IMG/VR virus record: IMGVR_UViG_3300028393_001381
Span: 1 to 40,577 of that record
Source: a virus
Reading direction: 5' to 3' (one strand)
DNA: 40,577 bases
A model generated the notes under the pieces. The model saw nothing but the letters and a program-made list of their open reading frames with translations. It had not been told where the DNA came from and ran no database searches. Shown piece by piece: positions 1 to 7,438 of this stretch; position 1 is the stretch's first letter; each line of letters opens with the position of its first letter. Position numbers and translations under genes: made by a program.

Positions 1-591
1 TAATTTTTTATGTTCCCATTCTTCGTCTGCTTTTGCACGAGCAACTTCACGTGCTTCTTCACATGGTGTGCAATATGTATGCACCCAACCGCCACCGCGG
101 CGCTCACCAACGTTACCACAGCTTTCGCAGGTGACACCAGTTAGGCTTTCTGCCAACGATACCATACCATCAATGTAGTCATCTCCACCTGAGTAATAAA
201 ATCTCAGTGTACCAAACTTTTCTTTGACTTGGTCCAAGGTCACTTGCGGAATTGATTTGGGAACTTCTCTAAAGTCTCCAGCAACAATTTCTGCCAGTCG
301 TTTTTCTTTATAATGGTCATTGGGCAACGCCTTCATGTCTTCTTCAAACAGTTCAAAATTGCCGGCCTTTGCCTGTGTGGCCATCTCGTTGTACTTGATA
401 GCCCAGTTACGCTGTTTTTCCTTCCAATCAATGTGATGCTGAATACTGCCCATGAGCTGATCCAAAATATTGAACCAACCATCGCCACATTCAAAGCCCC
501 AACACATACAAGTTTCTTGCATGTTCTTGTTGCGGTTCACCATCATTTTTGGATACTTCTCGCACAACAATTTGTCTAGTTCTTGTTTCAT
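1..591 (-). CDS. Phage hypothetical protein with C-terminal zinc ribbon (partial, runs off the window)
   Basis: The reading frame is open from the ATG at 591 to base 1, so at least 197 residues are present and the C-terminus is missing. The N-terminal part has a tryptophan- and cysteine-rich patch (CMCWGFECGDGWF, about residues 28-40). Near the end two CxxC pairs (CESC and CTPC, about residues 154-178) look like a zinc ribbon. The ATG overlaps the TGA of the upstream gene (ATGA), which indicates translational coupling in the minus-strand operon. The look is that of a conserved phage protein of unknown role; zinc binding is inferred from the cysteine spacing only. Confidence 0.75.
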   Translation of the reverse strand, partial: MKQELDKLLCEKYPKMMVNRNKNMQETCMCWGFECGDGWFNILDQLMGSIQHHIDWKEKQRNWAIKYNEMATQAKAGNFELFEEDMKALPNDHYKEKRLAEIVAGDFREVPKSIPQVTLDQVKEKFGTLRFYYSGGDDYIDGMVSLAESLTGVTCESCGNVGERRGGGWVHTYCTPCEEAREVARAKADEEWEHKKL

Positions 592-842
592 TTTATCTCA
601 TCCGATGTTTCTGGAAAATGACTGATAATCAAATCCAGTGCCGCAATAGTTTGAATGTTAAGTCCTACATCTTCTGGGTGTAGCCAGTAGCCGGTAGGAT
701 TAGCATCGCTTTTAGGATTCTTCTTCCACTGCTTGATTTCTTTCTTAAGATACGCACGATAGTCTTTTAGATTCATACTAGTAATGCGATCCGCAGTTTC
801 ACCATCGATCCATTGATACTTCTTGTGTTTTTCTTTAGTCAT
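588..842 (-). CDS. Small phage hypothetical protein (84 aa)
   Basis: This is a short, lysine-rich, highly charged protein with no recognisable domain, membrane segment or signal peptide. Its start overlaps the end of the upstream gene by 8 nt and its stop overlaps the next start by 4 nt (ATGA), so it sits tightly inside the operon. That packing and the charged, soluble composition support a real gene. I do not recognise the family. Confidence 0.7.
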   Translation of the reverse strand: MTKEKHKKYQWIDGETADRITSMNLKDYRAYLKKEIKQWKKNPKSDANPTGYWLHPEDVGLNIQTIAALDLIISHFPETSDEIK

Positions 843-1053
843 AGTCTACTCCTGGCATTTTCTTTTTACCTTCCCAATGATCTCGAGTCACACACAGTCC
901 CTTATGTCGTACACGCATTGGATGATCCAAATTAGGTAGTTGTACTCGTACTGCTTCACACGATTTCTTGGATTCGAATCCCACGGTATCCTTACCCATA
1001 AAGTCTCCAGCAGGGCTATACATAGCAATAATCAAAATCCAAGAGTAAGACAT
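835..1053 (-). CDS. Small phage hypothetical protein (72 aa)
   Basis: The N-terminus has a short hydrophobic stretch (YSWILIIAM) followed by a soluble part with two cysteines (SCEAV and LCVTR). It resembles short proteins common in bacteria and phages whose function is unknown. The gene starts one base before the stop codon of the upstream 56-residue gene and overlaps the next gene by 8 nt. No catalytic motif is visible. Confidence 0.7.
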   Translation of the reverse strand: MSYSWILIIAMYSPAGDFMGKDTVGFESKKSCEAVRVQLPNLDHPMRVRHKGLCVTRDHWEGKKKMPGVDYD

Positions 1054-1054
1054 G

Positions 1055-1225
1055 TTAATAAGTTTCTTTCACAATTTTATATTCTGTTGTTGGATACTTT
1101 GCTTTAAATTCTTCAGTTTTAACAAAATCATTATAATGCTGTGCGTTAAAAAACATACGATGAAATACTGTTTTATGATCCAGTGTGGTCACTGTAAGAT
1201 AAATTGATTTTGCTTTACCTGCCAT
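1055..1225 (-). CDS. Small hypothetical protein (56 aa)
   Basis: This short frame runs from an ATG at 1225 (MAGKAKSIYLTV) to TAA at 1055 and fills the space between its neighbours exactly: the upstream gene stops at 1226 and the downstream gene starts at 1053. The protein is basic and soluble, rich in Lys, Tyr and Phe, with a Phe/His-rich centre. The perfect fit into the operon is the main evidence that it is real. No function can be assigned. Confidence 0.65.
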   Translation of the reverse strand: MAGKAKSIYLTVTTLDHKTVFHRMFFNAQHYNDFVKTEEFKAKYPTTEYKIVKETY

Positions 1226-1918
1226 TTATTGTACCGCCTTTACATAGTGTAGTCTAGTCACATCATTTTGATGTTTCCAGTGTTTGTTACAATCTTTAAC
1301 TTTGGCTTTGACTACAACAGCTGGGCCTAGTTTAAGATCCGTTTTGTTCATCCAAGATACCATCTTATTGTTTATTATAGCATCTATGTTCCAGCCTTCA
1401 AAGTTTTTTGACTTAACTGAGGAAATAATTTCTGCATCTAAATCTTTGATGGTGCTACCAATTTCTGCCAAATAACCTTCTTCGACAGCTCTTGCGGCTT
1501 TTTTAACTTTAGTTTGAACAACATCTCTCGCATATACGCTGGGCAAACAACCAACATAACCAAACTTGTTAGTAGCAACTAACTCGGAACTGAGAATAGC
1601 ATTTATATTAGTTTGAAAATCGTTTTCGCCTTCGATAGCACTAAACATGAATTTACGAAAGTGTCGTTTGATTTCTTCTGCTTGTGCAACATCTTCGGGT
1701 AGTATCCTTAGAGGCATTGGAGCATCTTTTGGATCGGCAGTCCAGTTTGTAGGGATGAGAGTACACAACATTAACATTTTGTTGGTCTTTTTAGAGTACA
1801 TAAAGACACCGTCTTCAGCCCAGACGTTTTCTGCTTCTTTAATGTAAGCACCGTTGATGCGTTGTGCCGCACAGGCTAGCTCTAGAACCTGTTGCGTAGG
1901 AAACTCTTTATTAGCCAT
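1226..1918 (-). CDS. Phage hypothetical protein (230 aa)
   Basis: This is a soluble protein with a mixed charged composition. It has a hydrophobic strand-like segment (KMLMLCTLIPTNW, about residues 47-59) and a repeated Lys/Val pattern near the C-terminus (VVVKAKVKDC). No catalytic signature, signal peptide or membrane helix is seen and I do not recognise the family. It is the first gene after the sigma-70-like promoter at 1951-1979 and is followed without a gap by the 56-residue gene, so it probably heads a transcript covering the genes down to base 1. Confidence 0.75.
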   Translation of the reverse strand: MANKEFPTQQVLELACAAQRINGAYIKEAENVWAEDGVFMYSKKTNKMLMLCTLIPTNWTADPKDAPMPLRILPEDVAQAEEIKRHFRKFMFSAIEGENDFQTNINAILSSELVATNKFGYVGCLPSVYARDVVQTKVKKAARAVEEGYLAEIGSTIKDLDAEIISSVKSKNFEGWNIDAIINNKMVSWMNKTDLKLGPAVVVKAKVKDCNKHWKHQNDVTRLHYVKAVQ

Positions 1919-1950
1919 TTCGCTCTCTGTGTGTAGTTGCTATACTTTGT

Positions 1951-1979
1951 ATTTTACAGGAAAACTGCATCCGTGTCAA
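1951..1979 (-). promoter_or_regulatory. Sigma-70-type promoter (minus strand)
   Basis: On the minus strand there is TTGACA (1974-1979), a 17-bp spacer and TAAAAT (1951-1956), one mismatch from the -10 consensus. It lies at the 3' end of the preceding gene and points at the gene starting at 1918. The same -35/spacer pattern occurs at 4596, 35948 and 38377, which supports a genuine early promoter class. Confidence 0.7.
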
Positions 1980-2622
1980 TCTTTTGTAGACGTACATATA
2001 CCTTTTTGGTTAACTTTTTGAGTAATGGATTGTCAATTGATCCAAACTGTCCAAAGTATGCCGCTAAGTTTGGACTAACATACCTGCCATTAAACTTCAA
2101 TCTGGCAAGGGCCGATGCTTTACTCATTAATCTCAATGCTCTAAATTTTCCCAAAGTACGGCAAAGTTCGATTGCAATGCTAAGTGCATAAGCATCAAGT
2201 TCGTCATCTTCTGCAAGATATTCTTTGTAAGGGGATTTAACATTTTCAGCGTATACGTTATACTTACGTTTTATGCTTTGGCGTTGATGTTTGTATTCGT
2301 GTACAGTGGCATCAAATATTTGTATTAAAAATTCTGTAGTATGCTTTTGATCCCATATTGCAGATTTTTCAAAATTGTGATGTACTACTACTTCAATTGG
2401 AGTTTCTTTATTTCGATCGTCTTCGGCATCGTAGTATGCGTTGACATAAAATTCTACAGGACCTAGTCCTTTATCTCTATCGGATTTTATTTTAAGATCA
2501 AATCCACGTCCACGAAACTCTCTACGTAGCATGGTCAACAGGTTTTGAAAACTTACACCATGTTTGCTGTTATGTCTAACTTGATTGCAAACAGAAGATA
2601 CCGTTTCCATTACTGTGTTCAT
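1954..2622 (-). CDS. Putative phage zinc metallopeptidase (HExxH)
   Basis: The 222-residue protein carries HEYKH at residues 108-112, matching the HExxH zinc-binding motif, followed about 25 residues later by an acidic helix-like segment (YLAEDDELDAYA) that can supply the third ligand (Glu138 or Glu141). This layout is that of gluzincin-type metalloproteases. There is no signal peptide, so it would act in the host cytoplasm, perhaps on a virion precursor or host protein. The ATG is one base from the stop of the IF-1-like gene upstream. The substrate is unknown, and an inactive fold cannot be excluded. Confidence 0.65.
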   Translation of the reverse strand: MNTVMETVSSVCNQVRHNSKHGVSFQNLLTMLRREFRGRGFDLKIKSDRDKGLGPVEFYVNAYYDAEDDRNKETPIEVVVHHNFEKSAIWDQKHTTEFLIQIFDATVHEYKHQRQSIKRKYNVYAENVKSPYKEYLAEDDELDAYALSIAIELCRTLGKFRALRLMSKASALARLKFNGRYVSPNLAAYFGQFGSIDNPLLKKLTKKVYVRLQKIDTDAVFL

Positions 2623-2623
2623 T

Positions 2624-2842
2624 TTATAACCTATATGTTACACGACCTTTTGATAAGTCGTAAGTGCTCATTTCCACTCGGACCTTATCGCCCAAAATAA
2701 TTTTAATTTTGTGTTGTTTTAGCCTGCCACCCAAGTAGGCCAATATGATATGCTGGTTATCGTCCAGCTGTACCCTATACATATTGCCAGGCAATACCTC
2801 AGTGACTTGCCCAGTCAGTTCCAGTAAATCGTCCTTACTCAT
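2624..2842 (-). CDS. infA: Translation initiation factor IF-1 homologue
   Basis: The 72-residue protein matches bacterial IF-1 in length and along its whole sequence: an N-terminus like MxKxDxLELxGxVxEVLPG, a central MYRVQL strand, GDKVRVEM, and the C-terminal hallmark YDLSKGRVTYR. IF-1 is a single OB-fold protein that binds the ribosomal A site on the 30S subunit and assists IF-2 and IF-3 in initiation. Its start overlaps the end of the AbrB-like gene by 4 nt. Bacteria normally carry their own infA, so a phage copy suggests takeover or tuning of host initiation; that role is inferred. Confidence 0.9.
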   Translation of the reverse strand: MSKDDLLELTGQVTEVLPGNMYRVQLDDNQHIILAYLGGRLKQHKIKIILGDKVRVEMSTYDLSKGRVTYRL

Positions 2843-3009
2843 GCTTTGCTAATGATCATCTTTCCATCTTCTACTTGAATATTAAGTGTGTCGCCTTCTA
2901 CCCAACCCTGTGCTTCGCAAATTTCTGGAGGAAGTTTCATAATGACATTATCTGGATCTCCAGGAATGTCTTCAAAAAGTTCTTCAGCTGTAAATGTTAA
3001 TGTTGTCAT
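2839..3009 (-). CDS. AbrB/MazE/SpoVT-like small protein (56 aa)
   Basis: The frame runs from the ATG at 3009 to TGA at 2839 and overlaps both neighbours by 4 nt (ATGA on each side). The second half reads VIMKLPPEICEAQGWVEGD followed by a short beta strand and KMIISKA. This is the pattern of an AbrB-like swapped-hairpin domain: a 'LPxEhhxxxGWxxGDxLxh' core and a closing strand. Such domains bind DNA as antitoxins or transition-state regulators, and stand-alone copies are common in phages. No toxin gene is adjacent, so a regulatory role is more likely than a toxin-antitoxin pair. Confidence 0.75.
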   Translation of the reverse strand: MTTLTFTAEELFEDIPGDPDNVIMKLPPEICEAQGWVEGDTLNIQVEDGKMIISKA

Positions 3010-3596
3010 TTGGTTCCAATTATCATAAATCGTTTGTATAACTGTAGTTGCAGTTCACCTTGCCACAGTATTTTTATTTTACACTGTTCTGCAAAATCGT
3101 CAACCGACTCGGCAAGCCTAACATGTTCTGCTATCTTGTAGTTATTACTTTGTAGTACTAGCAAACTATTTATTGGCATTCGTTCTAACCAAATATTATA
3201 TTGCTCTTGGGTGATATGTTCACAACTTGTATTAACAATAACATCACCATGAACTGGAACTGTACACATGTCGTGAGTAATTGCTTTAAACTTGCCGTCC
3301 TGTTCTTCTATCTTATTCATCATGGTAGCAACGTGTTGGCATAGTGGATCGATGTCTACACTGGCAATATAGCGAGCAGGTATTTTACTTTGAAATATCA
3401 TACTGGCCAGTACACCTACCCAACCACCGTGTATTTCTATACGGCTAGGTTTAGTTACAAATGGCTCTAGATTATCTATAAGCCATTCTTTGCTTTTCAT
3501 TTGCCCACTCCAAAACGCATCGAGTGTACGCATTGGGTTATTGCTTTCACGGATAGCGTTCATCCAAAAATGTAAATGTTCAGTATCAATCTTCAT
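3006..3596 (-). CDS. Class I SAM-methyltransferase-like phage protein
   Basis: The ATG at 3596 (MKIDTEHLHFW) is preferred to a GTG two codons upstream. The protein has a degenerate Rossmann methyltransferase order: a glycine-containing strand (IEIHGGWVGVLAS, about residues 54-66), an acidic strand end (ASVDIDPLC) likely to contact the SAM ribose, then DVIVNTSCEHI and a hydrophobic strand (SLLVLQSN). Similar proteins recur in T4-like phages without a known substrate. It overlaps the upstream gene by 11 nt and the next by 4 nt. Methyl transfer is inferred from fold features only. Confidence 0.55.
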   Translation of the reverse strand: MKIDTEHLHFWMNAIRESNNPMRTLDAFWSGQMKSKEWLIDNLEPFVTKPSRIEIHGGWVGVLASMIFQSKIPARYIASVDIDPLCQHVATMMNKIEEQDGKFKAITHDMCTVPVHGDVIVNTSCEHITQEQYNIWLERMPINSLLVLQSNNYKIAEHVRLAESVDDFAEQCKIKILWQGELQLQLYKRFMIIGTK

Positions 3597-4140
3597 CGTC
3601 ACTCCAGGGTACTGGCCTCCACCCTAATCGGTTTAAATCCAATTCAATTTCTTCAGTAATAGTACCTTCTGGTACATAATTGCGTCCATCGGAGATGTCT
3701 GGGATAGCACCTGTTAAGCCGTTACCTAATTCTTCGTTGCCAATACCACTACAGTACCAATCAATGTAGTCGCCTTGTTCACGCATGTCAGCAACAATAC
3801 CGCCACTATGACGCCAACTGGCACTCCAAACTTCGCCTTTCATCTCTTGCCAAAACTCTCTGCTTTGCCATTGCATATTACACATAGCCGCATACAAGTT
3901 TTGAGCATAGTTGTCCGACTGCTTGGTTTTGTCGCACAGTTCTTTACTGCTACGGAGATCATACTCCATGTTGTTCTTTTGCCAAGCTGGATCGTGGATC
4001 TTGTTAGCATCGTCAATCTTAATCTGTTCCCACATGTCGATGTAGGCTTGGTTAGGTTCTTCACCCGCTTCTTCTGCCCGCCGTATTGCGCCTTCCTTTT
4101 GGAAAGTGTGTCGTTCAGGACTACTTGCTACTTTTTTCAT
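3586..4140 (-). CDS. Conserved phage hypothetical protein (184 aa)
   Basis: This is a soluble, acidic protein with a Trp-rich centre (SASWRHSGGIVADMREQG, about residues 106-123) followed by DYIDWYCSG. This segment strongly resembles a conserved block in hypothetical proteins of aquatic phages, but no biochemical role is known to me. The start overlaps the stop of the exported metallopeptidase-like gene by 4 nt. No catalytic motif or membrane segment is visible. Confidence 0.75.
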   Translation of the reverse strand: MKKVASSPERHTFQKEGAIRRAEEAGEEPNQAYIDMWEQIKIDDANKIHDPAWQKNNMEYDLRSSKELCDKTKQSDNYAQNLYAAMCNMQWQSREFWQEMKGEVWSASWRHSGGIVADMREQGDYIDWYCSGIGNEELGNGLTGAIPDISDGRNYVPEGTITEEIELDLNRLGWRPVPWSDDED

Positions 4141-4442
4141 TTATGCCAATGACCTTGAATACAATGTAATACTTCGTGTGCCAAACTTTCTGGCAATACT
4201 TTACGTGCTGTAATAATTAGGCAAGTGTCGTTAGTCCAAAAACTACAAGCTCGACTGGGTTGTTGAAAAGTTGGATTGCCTAATTTTTTTCTGTAAGCAT
4301 TACAAGTTTCAGACACATTGTCAGATTGTTCAAATGTAATGGTAGTCTTGTTAGTAAAATTCTTGCTCGTATCAATCACACCCATTTCTTGTCCAGATGC
4401 CATATTTGAAACAACTAACAAGCCTAAAAATAACCTTTTCAT
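4137..4442 (-). CDS. Small exported HExxH metallopeptidase-like protein
   Basis: The 101-residue protein starts with a short basic N-terminus and a hydrophobic stretch (MKRLFLGLLVVSNMASG), consistent with a signal peptide. The C-terminus has HEVLH at residues 89-93 followed by His98 and His100 (GHWH), giving an HExxH zinc site with nearby extra ligands. Four cysteines (47, 66, 74, 94) could form disulfides after export. It is the first protein gene after the tRNA-like element and probably shares its promoter. A periplasmic zinc peptidase is plausible; the small size means only a minimal fold. Confidence 0.6.
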   Translation of the reverse strand: MKRLFLGLLVVSNMASGQEMGVIDTSKNFTNKTTITFEQSDNVSETCNAYRKKLGNPTFQQPSRACSFWTNDTCLIITARKVLPESLAHEVLHCIQGHWHK

Positions 4443-4471
4443 ATAATGCCTTTCTGTGCCTAAATTAAAAA

Positions 4472-4589
4472 TGGTGTAGACGGCAGGATTCGAACCTGCA
4501 AAGCATGACTAAGTCACAAGCCCTGTCCCTCCGTTCAGCTGGGGGTCAGCTTACTTGGAGGAGGTATACCATGTTCCACTCACGTCTAC
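4472..4589 (-). tRNA. tRNA-like gene with encoded CCA; oversized, anticodon unassigned
   Basis: Read on the minus strand, the 5' end GTAGACG (4583-4589) pairs perfectly with CGTCTAC (4476-4482), followed by discriminator A and CCA (4472-4474). Just before the 3' acceptor is a perfect T arm, GCAGG-TTCGAAT-CCTGC. The total is 118 nt, about 25 nt more than a type II tRNA. A five-pair stem CCTCC/GGAGG could be the anticodon stem, but its loop would be 24 nt and contains a further hairpin (AGCTG/CAGCT). A second stem with the loop TTA may be a long variable arm. I cannot assign an anticodon. It could be an insertion-bearing tRNA, a degenerate tRNA or a tRNA mimic. Confidence 0.6.
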
Positions 4590-4595
4590 CTTGTT

Positions 4596-4624
4596 AGTAT
4601 ACTATCGATTGTAAATACTGTCAA
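4596..4624 (-). promoter_or_regulatory. Sigma-70-type promoter for the tRNA-like gene
   Basis: On the minus strand TTGACA (4619-4624), a 17-bp spacer and TATACT (4596-4601) form a near-consensus promoter. The predicted start of transcription falls at about 4589, the 5' end of the tRNA-like gene. The -10 lies inside the palindrome TAGTATACTA (4596-4605), so a -10-like hexamer is also present on the plus strand facing the island; no good plus-strand -35 is seen. Confidence 0.7.
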
Positions 4625-5583
4625 TGACATTTACAACCATTCCTTTTCAAAATATTGTTGCTTTTGGGCAACAAACGATGCTGGATCGTCCATTATTTAA
4701 CATAAGTTGGATACTTGGCAGATTTTGTAATTATAAATGTAGCTATTGCTGGCCTTACGCCCGTAGTGATAAATTGGATTATCAAACATTAGAAGTTTAT
4801 AAGACTACTATCGATGAAATCAAACGTCAAGCTCGTTTGAACGGATTCACTCAATTTCATTGGAGTTTCAGTGGCGGCGAACCAACTGCTTACAAACAGT
4901 TAACCGATTTGGTAAAACACCTAGATGAAACCAAAAGTTCTTATCAAAGTATCCATATGACTACTAATTTGAGTCCTGGCTCCGCATGGTGGAATACGTG
5001 GTGTCGCAATACAGAATTGTTACAACGCAGAAGTATTACAGCCAGCTTTCACGCAGAGTTTGCCCGAGAGCAAGAGTTTGGTGACAAGTGTTTACAACTA
5101 ATGCATGAGCGTGTTCATGTGACGGTTAATCAAGTGATGGTTCCTGAACTATTTTTTGAAACACTTGAACGATGCGAACGATTTCGTACTCGCGGAATTA
5201 ATGTAACTCTTAAACCACAGAGTAACGATACTGCCACTGCTATTGTAGAAGGTTACACTCCTGAGATGATCGCTATAATGCAAAATGATTTCGAACAGCA
5301 GGAAGGTTTTCAGATTAGACTAACTGACGGAACACAGGATTATTACATCGATCAAGCAGAACGATTCAACGCACTAGGGTTTAATAGTTTTACCAATTGG
5401 ACTTGCAATGCCGGCTATCAAAGTGTTATAATAAAAGGTACTGAAGTTAAACGTGCCTACAGTTGTAAAGAAAACAATATAGGAAATATTCTTACAGGGT
5501 TTGATTTATTCAAAGAACCTAAAATATGTATTACTCCTAGATGTGTTAGTTCAGCAGACTCAAAAGTGCCAAAATGCAAATAG
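4624..5583 (+). CDS. Radical SAM enzyme with C-terminal Cys-rich (SPASM/twitch-like) region
   Basis: Cys35, Cys39 and Cys42 (CNYKCSYC) form the CxxxCxxC site that holds the [4Fe-4S] cluster for reductive cleavage of SAM, and SGGEPT (83-88) contributes to SAM binding. The C-terminus has five more cysteines (261, 281, 302, 307, 318) in a pattern typical of auxiliary-cluster domains, so at least one extra iron-sulfur cluster is likely. This is the first gene of the plus-strand block and starts a few bases after the divergent hub, without a clear ribosome site. The next gene is a 2-oxoglutarate oxygenase. The substrate is unknown; peptide or small-molecule tailoring is the usual role of such enzymes. 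Confidence 0.85.
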   Translation: MTFTTIPFQNIVAFGQQTMLDRPLFNISWILGRFCNYKCSYCWPYARSDKLDYQTLEVYKTTIDEIKRQARLNGFTQFHWSFSGGEPTAYKQLTDLVKHLDETKSSYQSIHMTTNLSPGSAWWNTWCRNTELLQRRSITASFHAEFAREQEFGDKCLQLMHERVHVTVNQVMVPELFFETLERCERFRTRGINVTLKPQSNDTATAIVEGYTPEMIAIMQNDFEQQEGFQIRLTDGTQDYYIDQAERFNALGFNSFTNWTCNAGYQSVIIKGTEVKRAYSCKENNIGNILTGFDLFKEPKICITPRCVSSADSKVPKCK

Positions 5584-5593
5584 GAGTAAGCAA

Positions 5594-6190
5594 ATGCAAG
5601 AACGTGTAATATTAGATTTGCCAAGAATTAGTGTATTCGAAGATGTTGTGCCATTAGATGTATGCGATGCCATAGTTGCCAAATACAAAGATGCAATGAA
5701 TCCCAATGCTGGTATAGAAAGTCGTGAGCAGACTTATGGACAGATTACAGAAGAGGTAGAACAACGTAGTATTAGTTGGGATACTGATCCTGCTGACAGG
5801 CAGTATTTTAAAAGTTTGTTAGCTACTACGGTAGGCATTCCTGAAAGTCATGTAGAAGCTGGCGACATTTATTTTTATGAAACAGGACAATACTTTGGAT
5901 TGCATCACGATTATCCATACAACCCTAAAGTAGTACCTTATTACAGTCTAGGCGGCGACCGCAAGGCAACTGCTATTTTTTGGTTCAACGATGATTATAT
6001 AGGCGGACGCTGTACATGGCCCAGCTTGGGTGTTACTGTAGAACCTAAGAAAGGCGGAGTTATGTATTTCGAATACGACTACCCAGACGAAACTATAAAC
6101 GAGTCAACTATACACGAGTCATTGCCTGTCACTGAAGGACAAAAGTGGATTGCGGCATTTTTTATGAGTAATGGGCCGAGAGTAGAATGA
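5594..6190 (+). CDS. 2OG-Fe(II) oxygenase, prolyl-4-hydroxylase-like
   Basis: The 198-residue protein has the double-stranded beta-helix signature of prolyl-4-hydroxylase-type oxygenases: HHDYPY with His104-x-Asp106, a central GGDRKATAIFWFND segment, distal His174 and Lys184 (TEGQKW) for the 2-oxoglutarate carboxylate. Such enzymes hydroxylate amino-acid side chains or small molecules using Fe(II), O2 and 2-oxoglutarate. The ATG at 5594 is chosen because TAGGAG (5581-5586) gives a good ribosome site; longer in-frame extensions would overlap the upstream gene heavily. It follows the radical SAM gene by 10 nt and overlaps the next by 4 nt. Confidence 0.85.
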   Translation: MQERVILDLPRISVFEDVVPLDVCDAIVAKYKDAMNPNAGIESREQTYGQITEEVEQRSISWDTDPADRQYFKSLLATTVGIPESHVEAGDIYFYETGQYFGLHHDYPYNPKVVPYYSLGGDRKATAIFWFNDDYIGGRCTWPSLGVTVEPKKGGVMYFEYDYPDETINESTIHESLPVTEGQKWIAAFFMSNGPRVE

Positions 6191-6873
6191 ATATAACAAA
6201 CTGGACACCTTTTTACAAATATGATAATGACGGCAAACCTAATTGCATGTCACAGCAAACCTACGAGCCGTTAATAAGCCCCGATGGTAAAATATTTTGT
6301 GCTAATTATGACTGGCAAAATAATTATCAACGTATATGGCAACCCGATCGTGAAGGTTATACACAAGAAGTAGTTGAATATTTTTTTAACAAAGAAGTAG
6401 AATATGCTAGCCGTTTTAAAGACAAACCATATAGCCCAGACATAGTTGATATAGATTATGCTAACAAACGCATATTTTATAATTGGGGCACTAGTTGCAA
6501 TGCACTCTTATACGGCAATAAGGGCGATATGCCTATGCATTGGCGAGAGCAAGTTTTTAATATGCTACTAGACGCATATAATAACGGAGTCTATAAACTT
6601 ACAATGTATCCTCATTGTTTTTATGTTGACTACGGAGATCAGTTGCGTACAATTGATTGGTACGGATGTGTCGAAATAGCAGATCCTTTCATTGAGGCCA
6701 AGTACATGGACGGTATCATACACGATACTGCTCAATCTCGTCTTGATGAAACAGGCGACTTAGTTGACGGCAAATATAATATGGAACTTATGTTTAAAGG
6801 ATCTTTAGGTACGCATGTATTATGGGGAAGTGAAAACATGCAATGGATTTATAGAGAAATATTTAATGGCTAA
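6187..6873 (+). CDS. Kinase-fold-like protein, paralogue of the gene at 18071-18766
   Basis: The order of features resembles a small aminoglycoside/choline-kinase-type fold: an N-terminal beta region (ISPDGKIFCANYDW), a helix with a conserved Glu (NKEVEYASRF), a strand-turn (VDIDYANKRIFYNW), then YKLTMYPHCFYVDYG and RTIDWYG where kinases have the catalytic loop and metal-binding Asp. The usual HxDxxxxN loop is not intact (a Pro-His pair sits there), so it may be a pseudokinase or have altered chemistry. The paralogue on the other strand aligns over its whole length. The assignment is by pattern only. Confidence 0.5.
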   Translation: MNITNWTPFYKYDNDGKPNCMSQQTYEPLISPDGKIFCANYDWQNNYQRIWQPDREGYTQEVVEYFFNKEVEYASRFKDKPYSPDIVDIDYANKRIFYNWGTSCNALLYGNKGDMPMHWREQVFNMLLDAYNNGVYKLTMYPHCFYVDYGDQLRTIDWYGCVEIADPFIEAKYMDGIIHDTAQSRLDETGDLVDGKYNMELMFKGSLGTHVLWGSENMQWIYREIFNG

Positions 6874-7438
6874 ACTAGTAGGATCTACTGAAGGTTTAAT
6901 TAGTTGGGATAAGGTCATTGCTGACATTCAGCACCACATTGGCGATTACAATACTGTTACCACTGTTGTTGATCGTAGTGAAGGACAGCATAAACAAGAC
7001 GATAAAAAGCTATCTCAATATAGAGAAATAATCGATACATGGACTAATGCTGGTTACGATTTATCAAAAATTGAATGGTGGGATTTTTATCCGGGCGAAC
7101 ATTTTGACATAGAAGTACAAAATATATTTGAAAAAATGTTTAACATCATTCCGCGCCGGGTGTTTATTAGTAAAGTACTCCCAGGTACTAATGTTCCTTA
7201 TCACTGGGATGTGGAAGACAAGGAAGATAAATGGTTAGATGAAGGCGGATTGGTCAGATATGTTTGTTTTATAGACGAACCTAAATTTGGTCATGTATTA
7301 ATCTTAGAAGACGAATGTTTTTATAATATAGAAAAACACAGCATATTTAAATGGGATTATTATAGATCCTATCACGCCGGAACTAACTGTGGCACAGAGC
7401 CTTACTATTTGTTTCATTTTTTGGGAACACCTAAATGA
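6866..7438 (+). CDS. Putative 2OG-Fe(II) oxygenase (AspH-like), tandem copy 1
   Basis: The ATG at 6866 overlaps the upstream stop by 8 nt (ATGGCTAA), the coupling used throughout the island, giving 190 residues. His113-x-Asp115 (YHWDVED) and distal His170 (SYHAGTNCG) form the facial triad of a cupin-type oxygenase, and Arg131 could help hold a carboxylate. The His-Ala-x-Asn segment resembles aspartyl/asparaginyl beta-hydroxylases. It shares WWDFYPGEHFD, FGHxxIxED and HAGTNCG with the following gene, so the two arose by tandem duplication. The substrate is unknown. Confidence 0.7.
   Translation: MAKLVGSTEGLISWDKVIADIQHHIGDYNTVTTVVDRSEGQHKQDDKKLSQYREIIDTWTNAGYDLSKIEWWDFYPGEHFDIEVQNIFEKMFNIIPRRVFISKVLPGTNVPYHWDVEDKEDKWLDEGGLVRYVCFIDEPKFGHVLILEDECFYNIEKHSIFKWDYYRSYHAGTNCGTEPYYLFHFLGTPK

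Noticed and set aside
2839-3009. A toxin-antitoxin pair based on the AbrB/MazE-like protein
   Set aside because: No toxin-like gene is adjacent; the neighbours are an IF-1 homologue and a methyltransferase-like protein.
3775-4152. A 125-residue plus-strand frame
   Set aside because: It lies opposite a well-packed minus-strand phage gene and its composition is that of an antisense shadow.
4472-4589. tmRNA
   Set aside because: At 118 nt it is far too short and has no tag-peptide frame; only the tRNA-like ends are shared.
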